Shown piece by piece: positions 45,151 to 55,303 of a DNA stretch of 64,000 bases. The stretch comes from Coprinellus micaceus. Its lineage: Eukaryota > Basidiomycota > Agaricomycetes > Agaricales > Psathyrellaceae. The notes under the pieces are model-generated. The model saw only the letters and a list, made by a program, of their open reading frames with translations, ran no database searches and had not been told where the DNA came from. Where the stretch lies: NCBI GenBank assembly GCA_951394405.1, contig OX596340.1, positions 2,914,001-2,978,000 on the forward strand, read 5' to 3'. The translations under genes were made by a program, and so were the position numbers. The first letter of the stretch is position 1. Each line of letters opens with the position of its first letter.

Positions 45151-46182
45151 ATGCAGTTCAAGGGCTTCTTCGCGACCTTCGTCGTTCTCGCTTGCGCTCT
45201 CAGCGCGCAGAGCGCTGCGCTGCCCGTCGCTCGCGCAGACGATGTCGAGAAGCCGACGTTGACTGTTCCCATTCCTCCCAAGCCCACCACCATCGTGGTG
45301 CCGCTTCCTCCTAAGCCGACTGTGGTTCTTCCTCCTGGTCCCAAGCCGCCCGTCATTCCGACGGTTGTGCCTCCCAAGCCAACGGTTGTTCCCGTCCCGC
45401 CGAAGCCTACGGTCGTTCCTCCTAAGCCGCCGGTGGTCCCTATTCCACCCAAGCCCACGGTCGTTCCCCCCAAGCCCCCGGTGATCCCAATCCCGCCGAA
45501 GCCGACGCTTCCTCACCCTCCTCTTCCGCCCAAGCCCACGGTCGTTCCGCCCAAGCCACCTGTTATCCCAATTCCGCCGAAGCCAACGCTGCCTCACCCC
45601 CCTCTGCCTCCCAAGCCTACCGTCGTGCCCCCGAAGCCGCCGGTCATCCCGATCCCACCGAAGCCAACTCTGCCTCACCCCCCTCTTCCGCCCAAGCCAA
45701 CGCTTCCGCACCCTCCGGTTCCACCTAAGCCGACGCTTCCTCACCCTCCGGTTCCTCCTAAGCCAACGCTTCCTCACCCTCCGGTTCCTCCTAAGCCAAC
45801 TCTTCCTCACCCTCCCACCCCTCCCAAGCCGACTCTACCCCATCCTCCGGTCCCTCCTAAGCCGACCCTCCCTCACCCTCACCCTATTCCTCCCAAGCCA
45901 ACGCACCCGGTCCCTCCTAAGCCTACTCTCCCTCACCCGATTCCCCCTAAGCCAACGCACCCAGTTCCTCCCAAGCCCACTCTCCCGCATCCGATCCCGC
46001 CGAAGCCAACCCACCCAGTCCCGCCTAAGCCCACTTTGCCTCACCCCGTCCCTCCCAAGCCAACACACCCGGTTCCTCCCAAGCCAACCTTGCCTCACCC
46101 TCCCACTCCTCCCAAGCCGACCCACCCCGCTCCCCCCAAGCCAACCAAGCCCTCCGTGGAGGAAAGGATGGTCAACGCTTGA
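45151..46182 (+). CDS. Secreted proline-rich PPKPT-repeat protein
   Basis: Single exon, 343 residues. A signal peptide (MQFKGFFATFVVLACALSAQ, cleavage near SAA-LPVA) is followed almost entirely by Pro/Lys/Thr repeats: PPKPTVV and PPKPPVIPI in the first half, PPKPTLPHP(P/V/I) in the second, ending KPSVEERMVNA. There are no cysteines in the mature part, no GPI signal and no dibasic cleavage sites. The composition resembles proline-rich cell-wall or matrix proteins, possibly hydroxylated or O-glycosylated; the cationic repeats could bind acidic polysaccharides. Both are inference. Long antisense frames here are shadows of the repeat. Confidence 0.8.
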   Translation: MQFKGFFATFVVLACALSAQSAALPVARADDVEKPTLTVPIPPKPTTIVVPLPPKPTVVLPPGPKPPVIPTVVPPKPTVVPVPPKPTVVPPKPPVVPIPPKPTVVPPKPPVIPIPPKPTLPHPPLPPKPTVVPPKPPVIPIPPKPTLPHPPLPPKPTVVPPKPPVIPIPPKPTLPHPPLPPKPTLPHPPVPPKPTLPHPPVPPKPTLPHPPVPPKPTLPHPPTPPKPTLPHPPVPPKPTLPHPHPIPPKPTHPVPPKPTLPHPIPPKPTHPVPPKPTLPHPIPPKPTHPVPPKPTLPHPVPPKPTHPVPPKPTLPHPPTPPKPTHPAPPKPTKPSVEERMVNA

Positions 46183-47689
46183 GTGATTGGAAAGAATAGG
46201 TATGCGATGTTTACTTGCGAACGTCACCCACCCTGCTGAACACGTCGTTTTGCAGCCAATGGAGCGTTGAGCGACCCCTCAAAGGAAAGAAATGAATCGG
46301 TGTTCCTCGGTCTCGTTTCGGTCTCGCTTCCTATTTCATAAAAAATACCATCAAACTTCTCGCTTACCTGTTCGTTTGTCAAAGCTCGTCGATCGAAAAG
46401 TAGAGGAAAAACCTTATGGCTCTTCGGCAGGGATGAAGTATATATACCTCGGACGTCGTGTGCTGTGTTGTATCGTGTATCGTTGGCCAATGTTGACTAC
46501 GGTGACTTGAATCTGGAGAGAGCTAGGGTACACACTGCGAGCTGTCGTTCCACAGGTCCTTGCGACATCTTGGAAGAAGCGTCAACGGAGAGCAAATCAA
46601 GTGAGCAAGAATTAACCCCGTACCTGTTCGAGAACAACTGCAACCCTCCGTTAGTACCGAGTCAAGTTTCCTATATCAGGTCTATCGCACGTGAACATGC
46701 CGCGTCCAACTTCGCCGTTCATCTAGAACAATCGATAGGTAAGTTGCCAGACACGGGAGCCGTGGTAGTACGGCCTGGGTATCCGACCACACACCTTCGC
46801 GATAACGCGATACACGGAGACTTCGCATCCGGGTCCCCTTCGAAGCCGAATTGTCCTCGTAACGCCAACGGTCCCGGCATGAGAGACGATCAGCAACCGG
46901 TATGTATAGAAGGTTGTCTATTCAATTGCGAAGGCGATGTTGAGGAAATAGTTGTGGTTTTCGGGCCCGACCACTGGGAATATTTCCGACGTTTTGGAGA
47001 ATTTTGAGCTTCGAAGAGCCTGTGGCTAAACGTTCACCACCAGCTCCACGATTCGCCGGTTCCCCTCCCCAAACCGAAGGTTTTTCGATAGTCAGTAAAG
47101 ACGCTCATGGTGCCAAAATGCGAGCATGTACGTACTTGAACGGACCCAGGGTTCGCTCCCGACGCTCGAACTCGGTGGCTCATGCGCTCGATGATCATAT
47201 TGCGGGAGCTCTTGCTCGAATCGGGTATATCTTCGGCTAAATTGGGATGGAGCGGGGAACTTGGCCACTTGGTTCCTGGGAGTATTGTACCTTCGAGGGC
47301 GCGTTCAGAATAGCACAAAACGCCGAAGGAGAAACACACCTATCGCTATGTTTAGCCATCAACGCCTTCGGTCCCAGAATAGTGTGGGGTGATCTGAATT
47401 CAGCTTCTGAAAAGCTCGGTACCGCACGCATTCAACTGCGGAGCCTCTAGAGAAGCGCCGGCGACAGGGAGAAACCTAGGCTAGAACGTATTTTTGGGGT
47501 GTCATATGCCGTACTCGCGAGTTTTGTTGCAAGAGGACGAACTTGTTCGAACGGCGAATGACGCGATAACGTCCCCGCTCCTCACACGGATACAGACAGT
47601 GAAAAGGTATAAAAGGGCGGGACGTACTGGGATAGCAACCCAGTGCAAACTTGTATTGAAATCCTAGGAGCTCAAGCATCGTCAGCACC
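46183..47689. other. 1.5 kb between the two repeat-protein genes
   Basis: A 180-codon plus-strand frame (46465-47007) is open but has no recognisable feature and begins about 20 bp after an AT-rich TATATA; I do not call it a gene. The right end holds the TATA promoter of the next gene. Confidence 0.45.
47608..47615 (+). promoter_or_regulatory. TATA box of the FPSFP-repeat protein gene
   Basis: TATAAAAG, 82 bp before the start codon, nearly the same box and spacing as at 45077. Confidence 0.7.
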
Positions 47690-48541
47690 ATGAACACCAA
47701 GTCTCTCATCTCGTTGCTCACCATTGCGTTTGCTCTGGGTACCCAGACCGTAGCTCTGCCCGTCGCTGAGCCGCAGACTGGCGAGCCCGCTCCTACGGGC
47801 GTACCCACTGGGATCCCCAGCGTCCCTATCCCGACGGGCGCTCCTCCTACAGGATTCCCATCCTTCCCGATTCCAACTGGGACACCGCCCACCGGGTTCC
47901 CCTCCTTCCCTATCCCAACTGGCGCCCCACCCACCGGGTTCCCTTCGTTCCCCATCCCAACTGGAACACCACCAACTGGGTTCCCATCTTTCCCTATCCC
48001 AACGGGCACCCCCCCTACAGGGTTCCCGTCGTTCCCAGTTCCAACCGGCACCCCGCCGACTGGGTTCCCTTCGTTCCCAGTTCCAACAGGCACCCCGCCG
48101 ACTGGGTTCCCTTCGTTCCCAATCCCCACAGGTACTCCACCCACCGGCTTCCCAAGCTTCCCAGTCCCAACTGGTACCCCGCCGACTGGCTTCCCTTCCT
48201 TCCCTGTCCCAACGGGCACCCCTCCTACTGGGTTCCCATCTTTCCCAGTCCCAACGGGTACTCCCCCAACCGGATTCCCTTCTTTCCCGGTTCCAACTGG
48301 CACCCCGCCAACTGGATTCCCTAGCTTCCCCATCCCTACCGGCACTCCCCCCACCGGCTTCCCTAGCTTCCCAGTTCCAACTGGCACTCCCCCCACCGGC
48401 TTCCCTTCGTTCCCCATCCCAACTGGGACCCCACCCACCGGAATCCCCTCCGTCCCTATCCCCACGGGCACCCCGCCGACTGGAATCCCCTCCGTCCCGG
48501 TCCCTTCGGTTCCCGCGCCAGTCCCCACTATTGAGCCTTGA
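47690..48541 (+). CDS. Secreted 14-residue tandem-repeat protein (PTGTPPTGFPSFP)
   Basis: Single exon, 283 residues. A signal peptide (MNTKSLISLLTIAFALGTQT, cleavage near VALPVA) precedes about 17 tandem copies of a 14-residue unit, PTG(T/A)PPTGFPSFP(I/V). Fourteen copies have FPSFP and the outer ones IPSVP. The protein ends APVPTIEP. No Cys, Lys or Arg occurs in the repeat, so the mature protein is nearly uncharged and moderately hydrophobic. There is no GPI signal. It shares signal-peptide layout and TATA promoter with the gene at 45151, which suggests a common expression class of surface or matrix proteins; no function can be assigned. Confidence 0.82.
   Translation: MNTKSLISLLTIAFALGTQTVALPVAEPQTGEPAPTGVPTGIPSVPIPTGAPPTGFPSFPIPTGTPPTGFPSFPIPTGAPPTGFPSFPIPTGTPPTGFPSFPIPTGTPPTGFPSFPVPTGTPPTGFPSFPVPTGTPPTGFPSFPIPTGTPPTGFPSFPVPTGTPPTGFPSFPVPTGTPPTGFPSFPVPTGTPPTGFPSFPVPTGTPPTGFPSFPIPTGTPPTGFPSFPVPTGTPPTGFPSFPIPTGTPPTGIPSVPIPTGTPPTGIPSVPVPSVPAPVPTIEP
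47797..48520 (+). repeat. 42-bp tandem repeat array inside the coding region
   Basis: The 14-codon unit is repeated about 17 times. Synonymous differences between units are common, so the amino-acid sequence is more uniform than the DNA. Confidence 0.85.
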
Positions 48542-48961
48542 GCCTAGGACGAATCAAACCGAATCGAAGAAGGAATCGTGTACCTTTCATTCTACTTCGC
48601 TGTACTTGGTTAGTTGAAGGTGCTGGAAAACATGTAAACATATGTCAAATTCAGGAACATGGAAAGTGCGCTGTAGTCGAGCTTGTCGTAGCGTGTTGAA
48701 GTCTATATCTATACGAAATTACTTCGAGTTAGCTTTCGTTTCGAACTCTAGAAGGCAGCACCACACGCACCTCGTTCGGTATCGCCGAGGACCTCACATA
48801 CCTTTATCGTCCCCAATCCCCCACCTGAGCCCCAACTACATGAACACCACAGCATCTATTCGAGCGCATTAGCAATAACAATACAAAGCAAGGTCCCCAA
48901 GGACAGCTAGACAACGTGATCAAGAGGTTCCAGGGACCAGCCCAAGCACGCCACCAAAGTC
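48542..48961. other. Convergent intergenic region
   Basis: 3' flanks of the repeat-protein gene and the S28 peptidase gene. Nothing else seen. Confidence 0.5.
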
Positions 48962-51149
48962 TCAATCGTGCTTCTTATGCTTCTTGGGAGGCTTCCAGTC
49001 CTTGAGCCACTCCCGCACGAAGTGGATCATCTCAGCGTGGACCTTCCTAATCTCCTCTGGCTCCTCAAGGATGTTCTTGTATCCCCACTCATCGTAATGG
49101 TGCACACCGCCTACATAGTCAAAGCCATTTAGACCACCAACGAACAACGAAGCAGCCGGGCATGGTAGACGTACCAGGTATCAACTTAAACGGCCGCAGA
49201 ATGGTATCATCGCGGTCTTCCGCGTAGTCACTATGAGGGGTATATGGCCTCCACGGGTCGACTGTGGAATGACCTCCCTGTCAGCATCGCGAGGCAAGAG
49301 ATCGGCAGATGACGCACCATCCCCATCAATGAACGCCAACCTATCCGCCGCGATAGCAAAGTCTCCCAGTTCGTTCACAACGGTGATATTGGGCAAGCCA
49401 GGGACTTTGAAGTACTTGCCAGGCGGGAATGCCTGTTTGCAGATCTTGGACTCATACCCCAAGTTAATGAGGCGCGAGATGAGGCTGGGTTCTTTCTGGT
49501 CTGGGGGAGGGGTCTAGTCGGGCGAGGGGGGTTGGTCAGGCTGCTGTAAATGAAGGTGAAGGCACTCACGGTGAAGTAGCCCCACTCGGTACAGACTTGG
49601 AACAGCCAGAGGCGCCAATCTTGCTTCAGATCCGTAATGTGGTACTTCTCGTCGTCGAAGGTACCGAAACACTGAAAAAGAGTGTGGGTACCATGCCAAG
49701 AGTGAAAGAACAGAAATGCGAACTGACATTTTCGACAGAGCTCTCGCACTTGGAAACAACGTTCTGTCAACGGGGTCAGATAACAATAACGCCACTGCAC
49801 ATGGTGCTGAAGGCACACACCTTCTTCATCCACTGAGCATAATTTACGATGGCCACATCAACAGTAAACCCATCTTCAAGGGCCACCATTCGCCTTTCGT
49901 CCCCGAAAGGAAGCGAGTCGATATCAGCGGCAGCCATGACACGGCTGAAAGGCTTGCTCAAGGTACTGCAGAAGTCATCGAACTTCGTGCTTCCAAATTC
50001 AGGATCCCAGCACTTGGCTTGCCAATATCCGAGAGGGGACTAAGATGCGTCGACAGTTAGCACAGGAAGAGAGAGATAACCAGCTGCACTACGCACCTCG
50101 AGCAACGAAACAAAGTCTTCATCATGCTCCAACCCAGCCAGTCCAAACAGAGCCTTGAGCTGCTTCTTAAAGTACCCACGCTCGAGGATCGCGTCGATAC
50201 CCGCAATCGAGCTGACGATTCGAGAAGAGCACTTGGGATCTGCAGCGTCTCGGATGACGGTCATGTATTCCCAGGCCTGGAGGGTCGCATGCGTGACGGC
50301 TGTTGCTGCTCAGTATGACGTGAAAGAGCATCGCCGTGGGTGAACGTACCGCTAGAAGCAATCGCACCATATACGATGTCCGGGTAGAGAATCCTCATGT
50401 GGGCGGCTCGGGCACCAGCGTAGGAGCCGCCGTAGTAGATCCAAGGAGTGCCAGGAGCTGTGATGTCCTCCCGTATCCCGTCGAATTTCACATTGCGCAG
50501 AAAGTTGGCGCTGTCCGCTGCGGACTGCGCGTTGTTCAGCCACCTCAGGGAGTCCGTGGAGAAGTTTGAGACGGGTATTGACTCTCCTGCGTCGGTGTGT
50601 CAGATATAAACCGAAGGTGACGTGCAACCCAGACGCACCGTAGTACCGATGCTCTAGAACAACACCAATCCCGCCCGTTGCCCTGGCCAAGATGGCCGCT
50701 ATTCCTGTGTCAAGGAACGGTAGACGATCCTACCCATGTCAATACACCCCCCCACTCAAACTCGAACAACTCCTCACCTCACCACTCGTCTCTCCTCCAT
50801 CTATCACGATGACCGGTGCGTTCGTCCCCGGCTTATAATACCGCGAATTCACCCAGAACCTCTGGTGCCATACGTGGCTCGAGTCCCCGTCAAAGTGGTC
50901 TAGGGGTTGCTGGAACCATTCAGCGCGGAAGTCGTACGTCCTCTTTCCATCCCCCTTCAAGAGCACTTCCTGGACACCGAATTCGCTGGAGTCTCTCGAG
51001 AAGCCTCTGGGTGTTGCCAGGGCATCGAGTCGGGCTAGATTGACGCCTTGAGGACCGAGCAGGCGTATCAGATCAGCGCTTCGAGCATTATTTGCGTTCG
51101 TGGTCGCGCTGACCGCCAACAAGATGCACAGAGATGGCAGAAACACCAT
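48962..51149 (-). CDS. Secreted serine peptidase, family S28 (prolyl carboxy/endopeptidase type)
   Basis: Ten exons: 51149-50778, 50729-50639, 50586-50350, 50299-50097, 50039-49821, 49763-49728, 49671-49570, 49513-49318, 49261-49175 and 49110-48962, giving 563 residues. The start gives a clean signal peptide (MVFLPSLCILLAVSATTNA); an in-frame Met at 51170 is the alternative. S28 marks: FDFRAEWFQQPLDHF-type entry (YDFRAEWFQQPLDHFDGDSS), QRFWVNSRYYKPG, VIVIDGGETSGEDRLPF, GVVLEHRYYGESIPV, the nucleophile Ser near 209 in GGSYAGA, and the His in GGVHHYDEWG near the end. The acid residue should lie in VDPWRPY. Fungal S28 enzymes cleave after proline at acidic pH. It shares a divergent promoter with the F-box gene at 51316. 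Confidence 0.92.
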
Positions 51150-51249
51150 GGGCGGGGAAGTCAAGGACATCCGTTCGGAGAGTTGTTCGCCCTCTGGCAC
51201 CGGTACCGGCGTGGGAAGGGTTTCCCGCAAATATCCAAACCGAACCAGG

Positions 51250-51268
51250 CACGTGACTCGGGCGCTTA
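51250..51268. promoter_or_regulatory. CACGTGAC next to GGGCGCTTA in the S28 / F-box divergent promoter
   Basis: CACGTGAC (51250-51257) and GGGCGCTTA (51260-51268) are almost contiguous, about 50 bp before the F-box start and 100 bp before the peptidase start. Confidence 0.5.
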
Positions 51269-51315
51269 TTGCCCTTCCCGCTCGACTTCGACCACCACAA
51301 AACCAGCAACGCGCC

Positions 51316-52830
51316 ATGGCACTATCAAAACCCACCAAACTCCAGAAAACGTGTGGACCTGCTACCTCAGCTGTGGCCGAATCCAACCTTGCCCTCTCTT
51401 TACCTCCTGAAATACTCGGCGAAATTTTTCGACTTATGCAGCCATCCCCCCCAATTGGCAGGCCGGACAGGGGAGGCGTGATTGGGATTCTCCTAGTTTG
51501 CAAGGAATGGCGCAGCGTCGCGCTAAACACGCCTCGGCTGTGGGCCGACCTCGAACTCCGACTCAGAAATCCCACCACAGATTACGAGGATGTTGTGGGC
51601 TGGTTCAGCAACGCGAAAGGCGTGCCGAAGAGCCTTGAAGTCTACCGGGGGATCGAGCTTATCAAGGGCTGTTCCTGTGCACAGGCTCTAAGCGCGAAGT
51701 GCCAGTTCAACGATCCTACGCTGGTCAAGCTCCTGGCCGTCGGTCCATCCCTAGCTCACTTCAGGATCTTTTTCGATTCTCCAATGTGCTTCCCCACCTT
51801 CATGAGCTCCATTAAGGCTCTCAATGACCAGCCAGGCTCTCTCCCGTGGGACACGCTGTCGTCTCTTACCCTCGGAATTTCGCTTCAAGGCATTTCTGCC
51901 CGCCAAAACATCTTCCAGCATCTACCACCAAATTTAACCACGTTCCATCTTCACCTCCGTCCTCAAGACGTCCCGGTACACTTCGAAATCCCTCGGAGCA
52001 TCCTCAAGCGCCTCAAAGAGTTTTCCATTTCGTGCAACTGGGATGGACCCCACTTGCTAGGCCCGCTTCAACATTGTGTCAACGCGGAGACCATATCCAT
52101 CGAGTCCGGCGCCCGACGACCCAAACAAAAGTGGTCCATGAGCCACCCCGAGATCCCACCTAACGTCTCCCTTTCCAACCCAATCACCCTCCCAAAAGTC
52201 CATACACTAACTATCAAGATGCAAAGCCGGTCCGCTCCCCGAAGGTTTCTCCCGTTGCTCCATTTCCCGAATCTCACCGACCTTCGTGTTCGGGTTCCAG
52301 CTCATGATGGTATAAGCCGACGAGAGCTTTACGACTTGTTCCACGTGTTCAACCTGCTCACCCCATCCCCTACATCACCAAAACTTCGCTTCCTCACCAT
52401 ATTCCATCAACCTTACGTCCACGAAGTCAATACGCAAGCGCTATTCGACGTCCTCGCCGGCCTTCCCACCCTGACCCACCTCACATTACAAGACATCGAG
52501 TTCGACACGCGTTCCTTCTTGATCCTCCACCAGGAGCTTCGCAAGCAGCCCGACGCGCCGAAGCTCCTCCCTTGTCTAGAACACCTAGAGTTCCTCCACC
52601 CTGGAGGCGACCTCTTCGACCTCGAGTCCGTGTTCGACTTCGCCAAGAGCAGGAGGAAGCACAAGGCTGATGCCGACCATGTCAACTTTGAGGAGGCCCC
52701 TGATAGCTTGAGGACGATCGTTTTTCGTCGCTGGTTTGATCACCTTGGAAAGCTGGACGCAGTGTATAGGACCTCTCCCAGTGTCCAGCAATTGAGAAAC
52801 TCTTTTGGTGTAGCGGTGGAAAGGTTTTAA
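51316..52830 (+). CDS. F-box/LRR-like protein
   Basis: Single exon, 504 residues from MALSKPTKLQK; the frame is open upstream, but earlier Met codons lie in the neighbour's promoter and coding region. The F-box is at about residues 29-82 (LSLPPEILGEIFRLMQP, then GILLVCKEWRSVALNTPRLWADLEL). A Cys cluster (KGCSCAQALSAKC) follows near residue 120. LRR-like segments continue to the end (TLSSLTLGIS, HLPPNLTTFHLHL, TLTHLTLQDIEFDTRSF). It ends VQQLRNSFGVAVERF, related to the C-termini of the 56857 and 58865 genes (GVAVDRVF). Probable SCF substrate receptor. Confidence 0.85.
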   Translation: MALSKPTKLQKTCGPATSAVAESNLALSLPPEILGEIFRLMQPSPPIGRPDRGGVIGILLVCKEWRSVALNTPRLWADLELRLRNPTTDYEDVVGWFSNAKGVPKSLEVYRGIELIKGCSCAQALSAKCQFNDPTLVKLLAVGPSLAHFRIFFDSPMCFPTFMSSIKALNDQPGSLPWDTLSSLTLGISLQGISARQNIFQHLPPNLTTFHLHLRPQDVPVHFEIPRSILKRLKEFSISCNWDGPHLLGPLQHCVNAETISIESGARRPKQKWSMSHPEIPPNVSLSNPITLPKVHTLTIKMQSRSAPRRFLPLLHFPNLTDLRVRVPAHDGISRRELYDLFHVFNLLTPSPTSPKLRFLTIFHQPYVHEVNTQALFDVLAGLPTLTHLTLQDIEFDTRSFLILHQELRKQPDAPKLLPCLEHLEFLHPGGDLFDLESVFDFAKSRRKHKADADHVNFEEAPDSLRTIVFRRWFDHLGKLDAVYRTSPSVQQLRNSFGVAVERF

Positions 52831-53025
52831 ATTTCACTTGTTCGTACATTTGACGTAAACTATGAGAAGAATGTCCATTATCGAGAGTCCTTCCCATATC
52901 TGTCGCGGGCATGCCAAACGCTCAAACAATGCTGCAAAAACCGGTGTCCGTTTGATCAAGGCATAGATATGGATACAACACGCGACAGACAAAAGAACAG
53001 GGACAAGTACATATGTAGCTAAATA

Positions 53026-54556
53026 TCAGGACTGGTCATCTTCATCTTCATCACCTTCATCCTCATTTTCTTCATCACCCTCCGCATCAGCATCGTAGTT
53101 CTCAGGGTCCTGAACGGAAAGCGGGACCTCCGCAGCATCACTCGGGGGCTGAGGCACCGTCGAATTCTTGGGAGGGATGCTGACGACGGTGGCCGTGAGC
53201 ATTTCAGGCGCTGCAGACGTCGTGCTTGGGGTCGCACCCGCCGCCACGGTTGGTGCAGGAGCCGAAGTGGAGTTGGCAACAGGAGGACGAGGCGTCCTGA
53301 ACGCCCAGATGGCCTCGTGCATCCTCACAGCCTGTCCAGGCGTGAAATGGGTCATGCACGAGTCGAAGGAGTAGTCCATGAAGTTATCTGTCCATCTCAA
53401 CTCGTCAAGATTCTTCGCCAACAAAAATAGGTTTCTCAGGGGACTCACGAATCGGATCCTCAAACTTGCTCGCTGCACAACTCTTTCTCCCGACTGGACA
53501 GCCCTCCGCCCCACTCGCCTCTGGGGCAGTATCGTCTACATTATCGCCCACACCCGTACACCCTCCTTCAAACGTATGGTACAGCCCAAGCCAATGTCCC
53601 AACTCGTGTACCATCGTCCTTCCCAGGTTGTAATTAGTGTGGTTGCCCCCAGGAAGGGTTGTATAACGGATGAGGAGCCCGTCAAGTAGAGGGGAGCGGA
53701 GGTAGGCAGAGGGCAGGGACGCGTAGCCAAGGGAGCGGTCGGTGGAGTTGAAACCGACAGTGAAGACGTTGAGGGCATTGGAGATACCTTTGTGGTAGGT
53801 CCGTTTGAGGTCGAGTTCTTGGGCTCTAGAACAGGTCATTTGGGGGTTAATGTGACGGGCACGACTCGAATGGGAGATCGACGTACGACCCAGCCGAGGC
53901 GCCCGTGAACCAACTCTCGTTGTGGATCCGAGTGACGTTCACGAGGTTGAACGAAATGTTCGTCGACGCGTAATCGCGGTTCAGCACGGTCATCTGCTGT
54001 TGGATCTGGTCGTCTCTACGCCCAATCTTAATTAACGTTTCGTTGTTTTGAGCAGGAAGAACACGTACGGAACATAACCTCCCTCATACGTCTCATTGGC
54101 ATAGATAATGTGCAAAAAGACGTCAAAGGAGACCTTGGGAAGCGCTCCAACGAGTACCGAGCTTGAATTCGTCGTGGGGTACGTCGAGTTGGGTAAATCA
54201 CCGCCAGGTCCTTCTTCCGACCGCCTCTCCAGGAGTCTCTGTTCCCTGACTACCTTCAGCCCACTATCCATCTCGTATCTGTCCTGCTCCGTAACGTGTG
54301 TCGCGCATCCTCGCCTAGATATAAGTCGATGTTCAGATTCAACACGTAATGCAGCGCTAAAGGGCTGATCGAGAAGGCGGATGAGCGCTTACCGAGGAAC
54401 GACCCCACCCGGCCCTTCGCTATGCTTCAACGGCCTCGCAGATACAATCGAGGTCCCAAGCAGTGCGTAGACCAAAAGCCGACCGATATTTGCAGCGAAA
54501 CTATAGCCATCGGTGGACCCGGCCACCTTTCCATTGCGGTGAAACATGGTCAACAT
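53026..54556 (-). CDS. Secreted M43-type (pappalysin-like) metalloprotease with acidic C-terminal tail
   Basis: Five exons (54556-54393, 54314-54069, 54015-53887, 53825-53449, 53387-53026) encode 425 residues. A hydrophobic segment (RLLVYALLGTSIVSA, residues 27-41) probably serves as signal sequence or anchor after a longer than usual N-terminus. The catalytic zinc site MVHELGHWLGLYHTFEGGC is near residue 253, with third ligand His in the motif. NVDDTAPEASGAEGC and the Met-turn HNFMDYSFDSCM are typical of fungal extracellular M43 enzymes. Those usually end soon after the catalytic domain. Here ~105 extra residues follow: Pro/Ala/Thr/Ser-rich, then a Glu/Asp run (EGDEENEDEGDEDEDDQS). Exon 3 has two possible donors 5 nt apart; the GTACGT one is used here. 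Confidence 0.88.
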
Positions 54557-55303
54557 GTCGTCTTCTCTTCACTCAATTCGAGCGTATTCTTCCAACTGTT
54601 TCTTCAATCTTGAGACCCAGATCCAGCCTGTTGAGGTGGTCCAGCCAAGTGTGTGTCGTCCAAGCGAGATTAGGAGGGAGGTCCAGCCAACCCTGTGGGG
54701 TACACGAGATGGAAGGAGGAGAGAGAAGCAGATCTAATTGAGAGAGTGACGGAGTGCTATTATAGGTGACGAACGTATGGGCCGAGGTGAGGTGAATACA
54801 TCATGGTGATGAGTACCAGCAAGAACCAGATGAGGACCGAGGTGGGCATGCGGTTGCACACAGTGCACTGCCCATCACTCGGCTAGATGCGGGCGCTAAA
54901 TTTAGGGGTCTGCTTTGGGCTTTGTAGGCACTGAGTGCAGATTGCGGCGTAGATATTTTAAGTGCGAGATGTGGTAGTTAGGTCGTATTTATACACGATA
55001 TTAGGGTACACTCGTTATCCGAGGAAAGGCTCTCTAGATGAGTCCAATCTAATCCAGTCTTAGCCCAATTGAAACGAACGCAGGTCCCCAGACACCCAAG
55101 CTTGCCGGGTGGTCGTCAAGCCACGGGACGCCGCGTCTCCCTGTGACATCCACGTTTGAACGATATAGATGCAGGAGCTATGTCGCTCCACAACACAGCA
55201 TTGGCCGCACGTAACCCGAGGTCTTGCCCAGAACAAGTGAGGCTTGGGTTAACGAAGTGTCACCTCAGCTAGTATTTAAGGGCTTCCTGACTCGCACCCC
55301 TTA
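54557..55303. other. Intergenic region upstream of the metalloprotease
   Basis: Holds GGGCGCTAAA at 54891-54900, about 335 bp from the metalloprotease start, and the 3' flank of the KHE1-like gene. No coding signal. Confidence 0.45.

Noticed and set aside
44998..45810. 270-codon antisense frame rich in Arg/Gly opposite the PPKPT repeat gene
   Set aside because: It is the mirror of the proline-rich repeat; the sense strand has a signal peptide and TATA box.
46465..47007. 180-codon plus-strand frame between the repeat-protein genes
   Set aside because: No domain, no repeat, no signal peptide, and it starts almost on top of the only TATA-like sequence; probably chance.
47476..48528. 350-codon antisense frame (GGVPVG repeats) opposite the FPSFP repeat gene
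   Set aside because: Shadow of the 42-bp repeat; no signal peptide or promoter on that strand.
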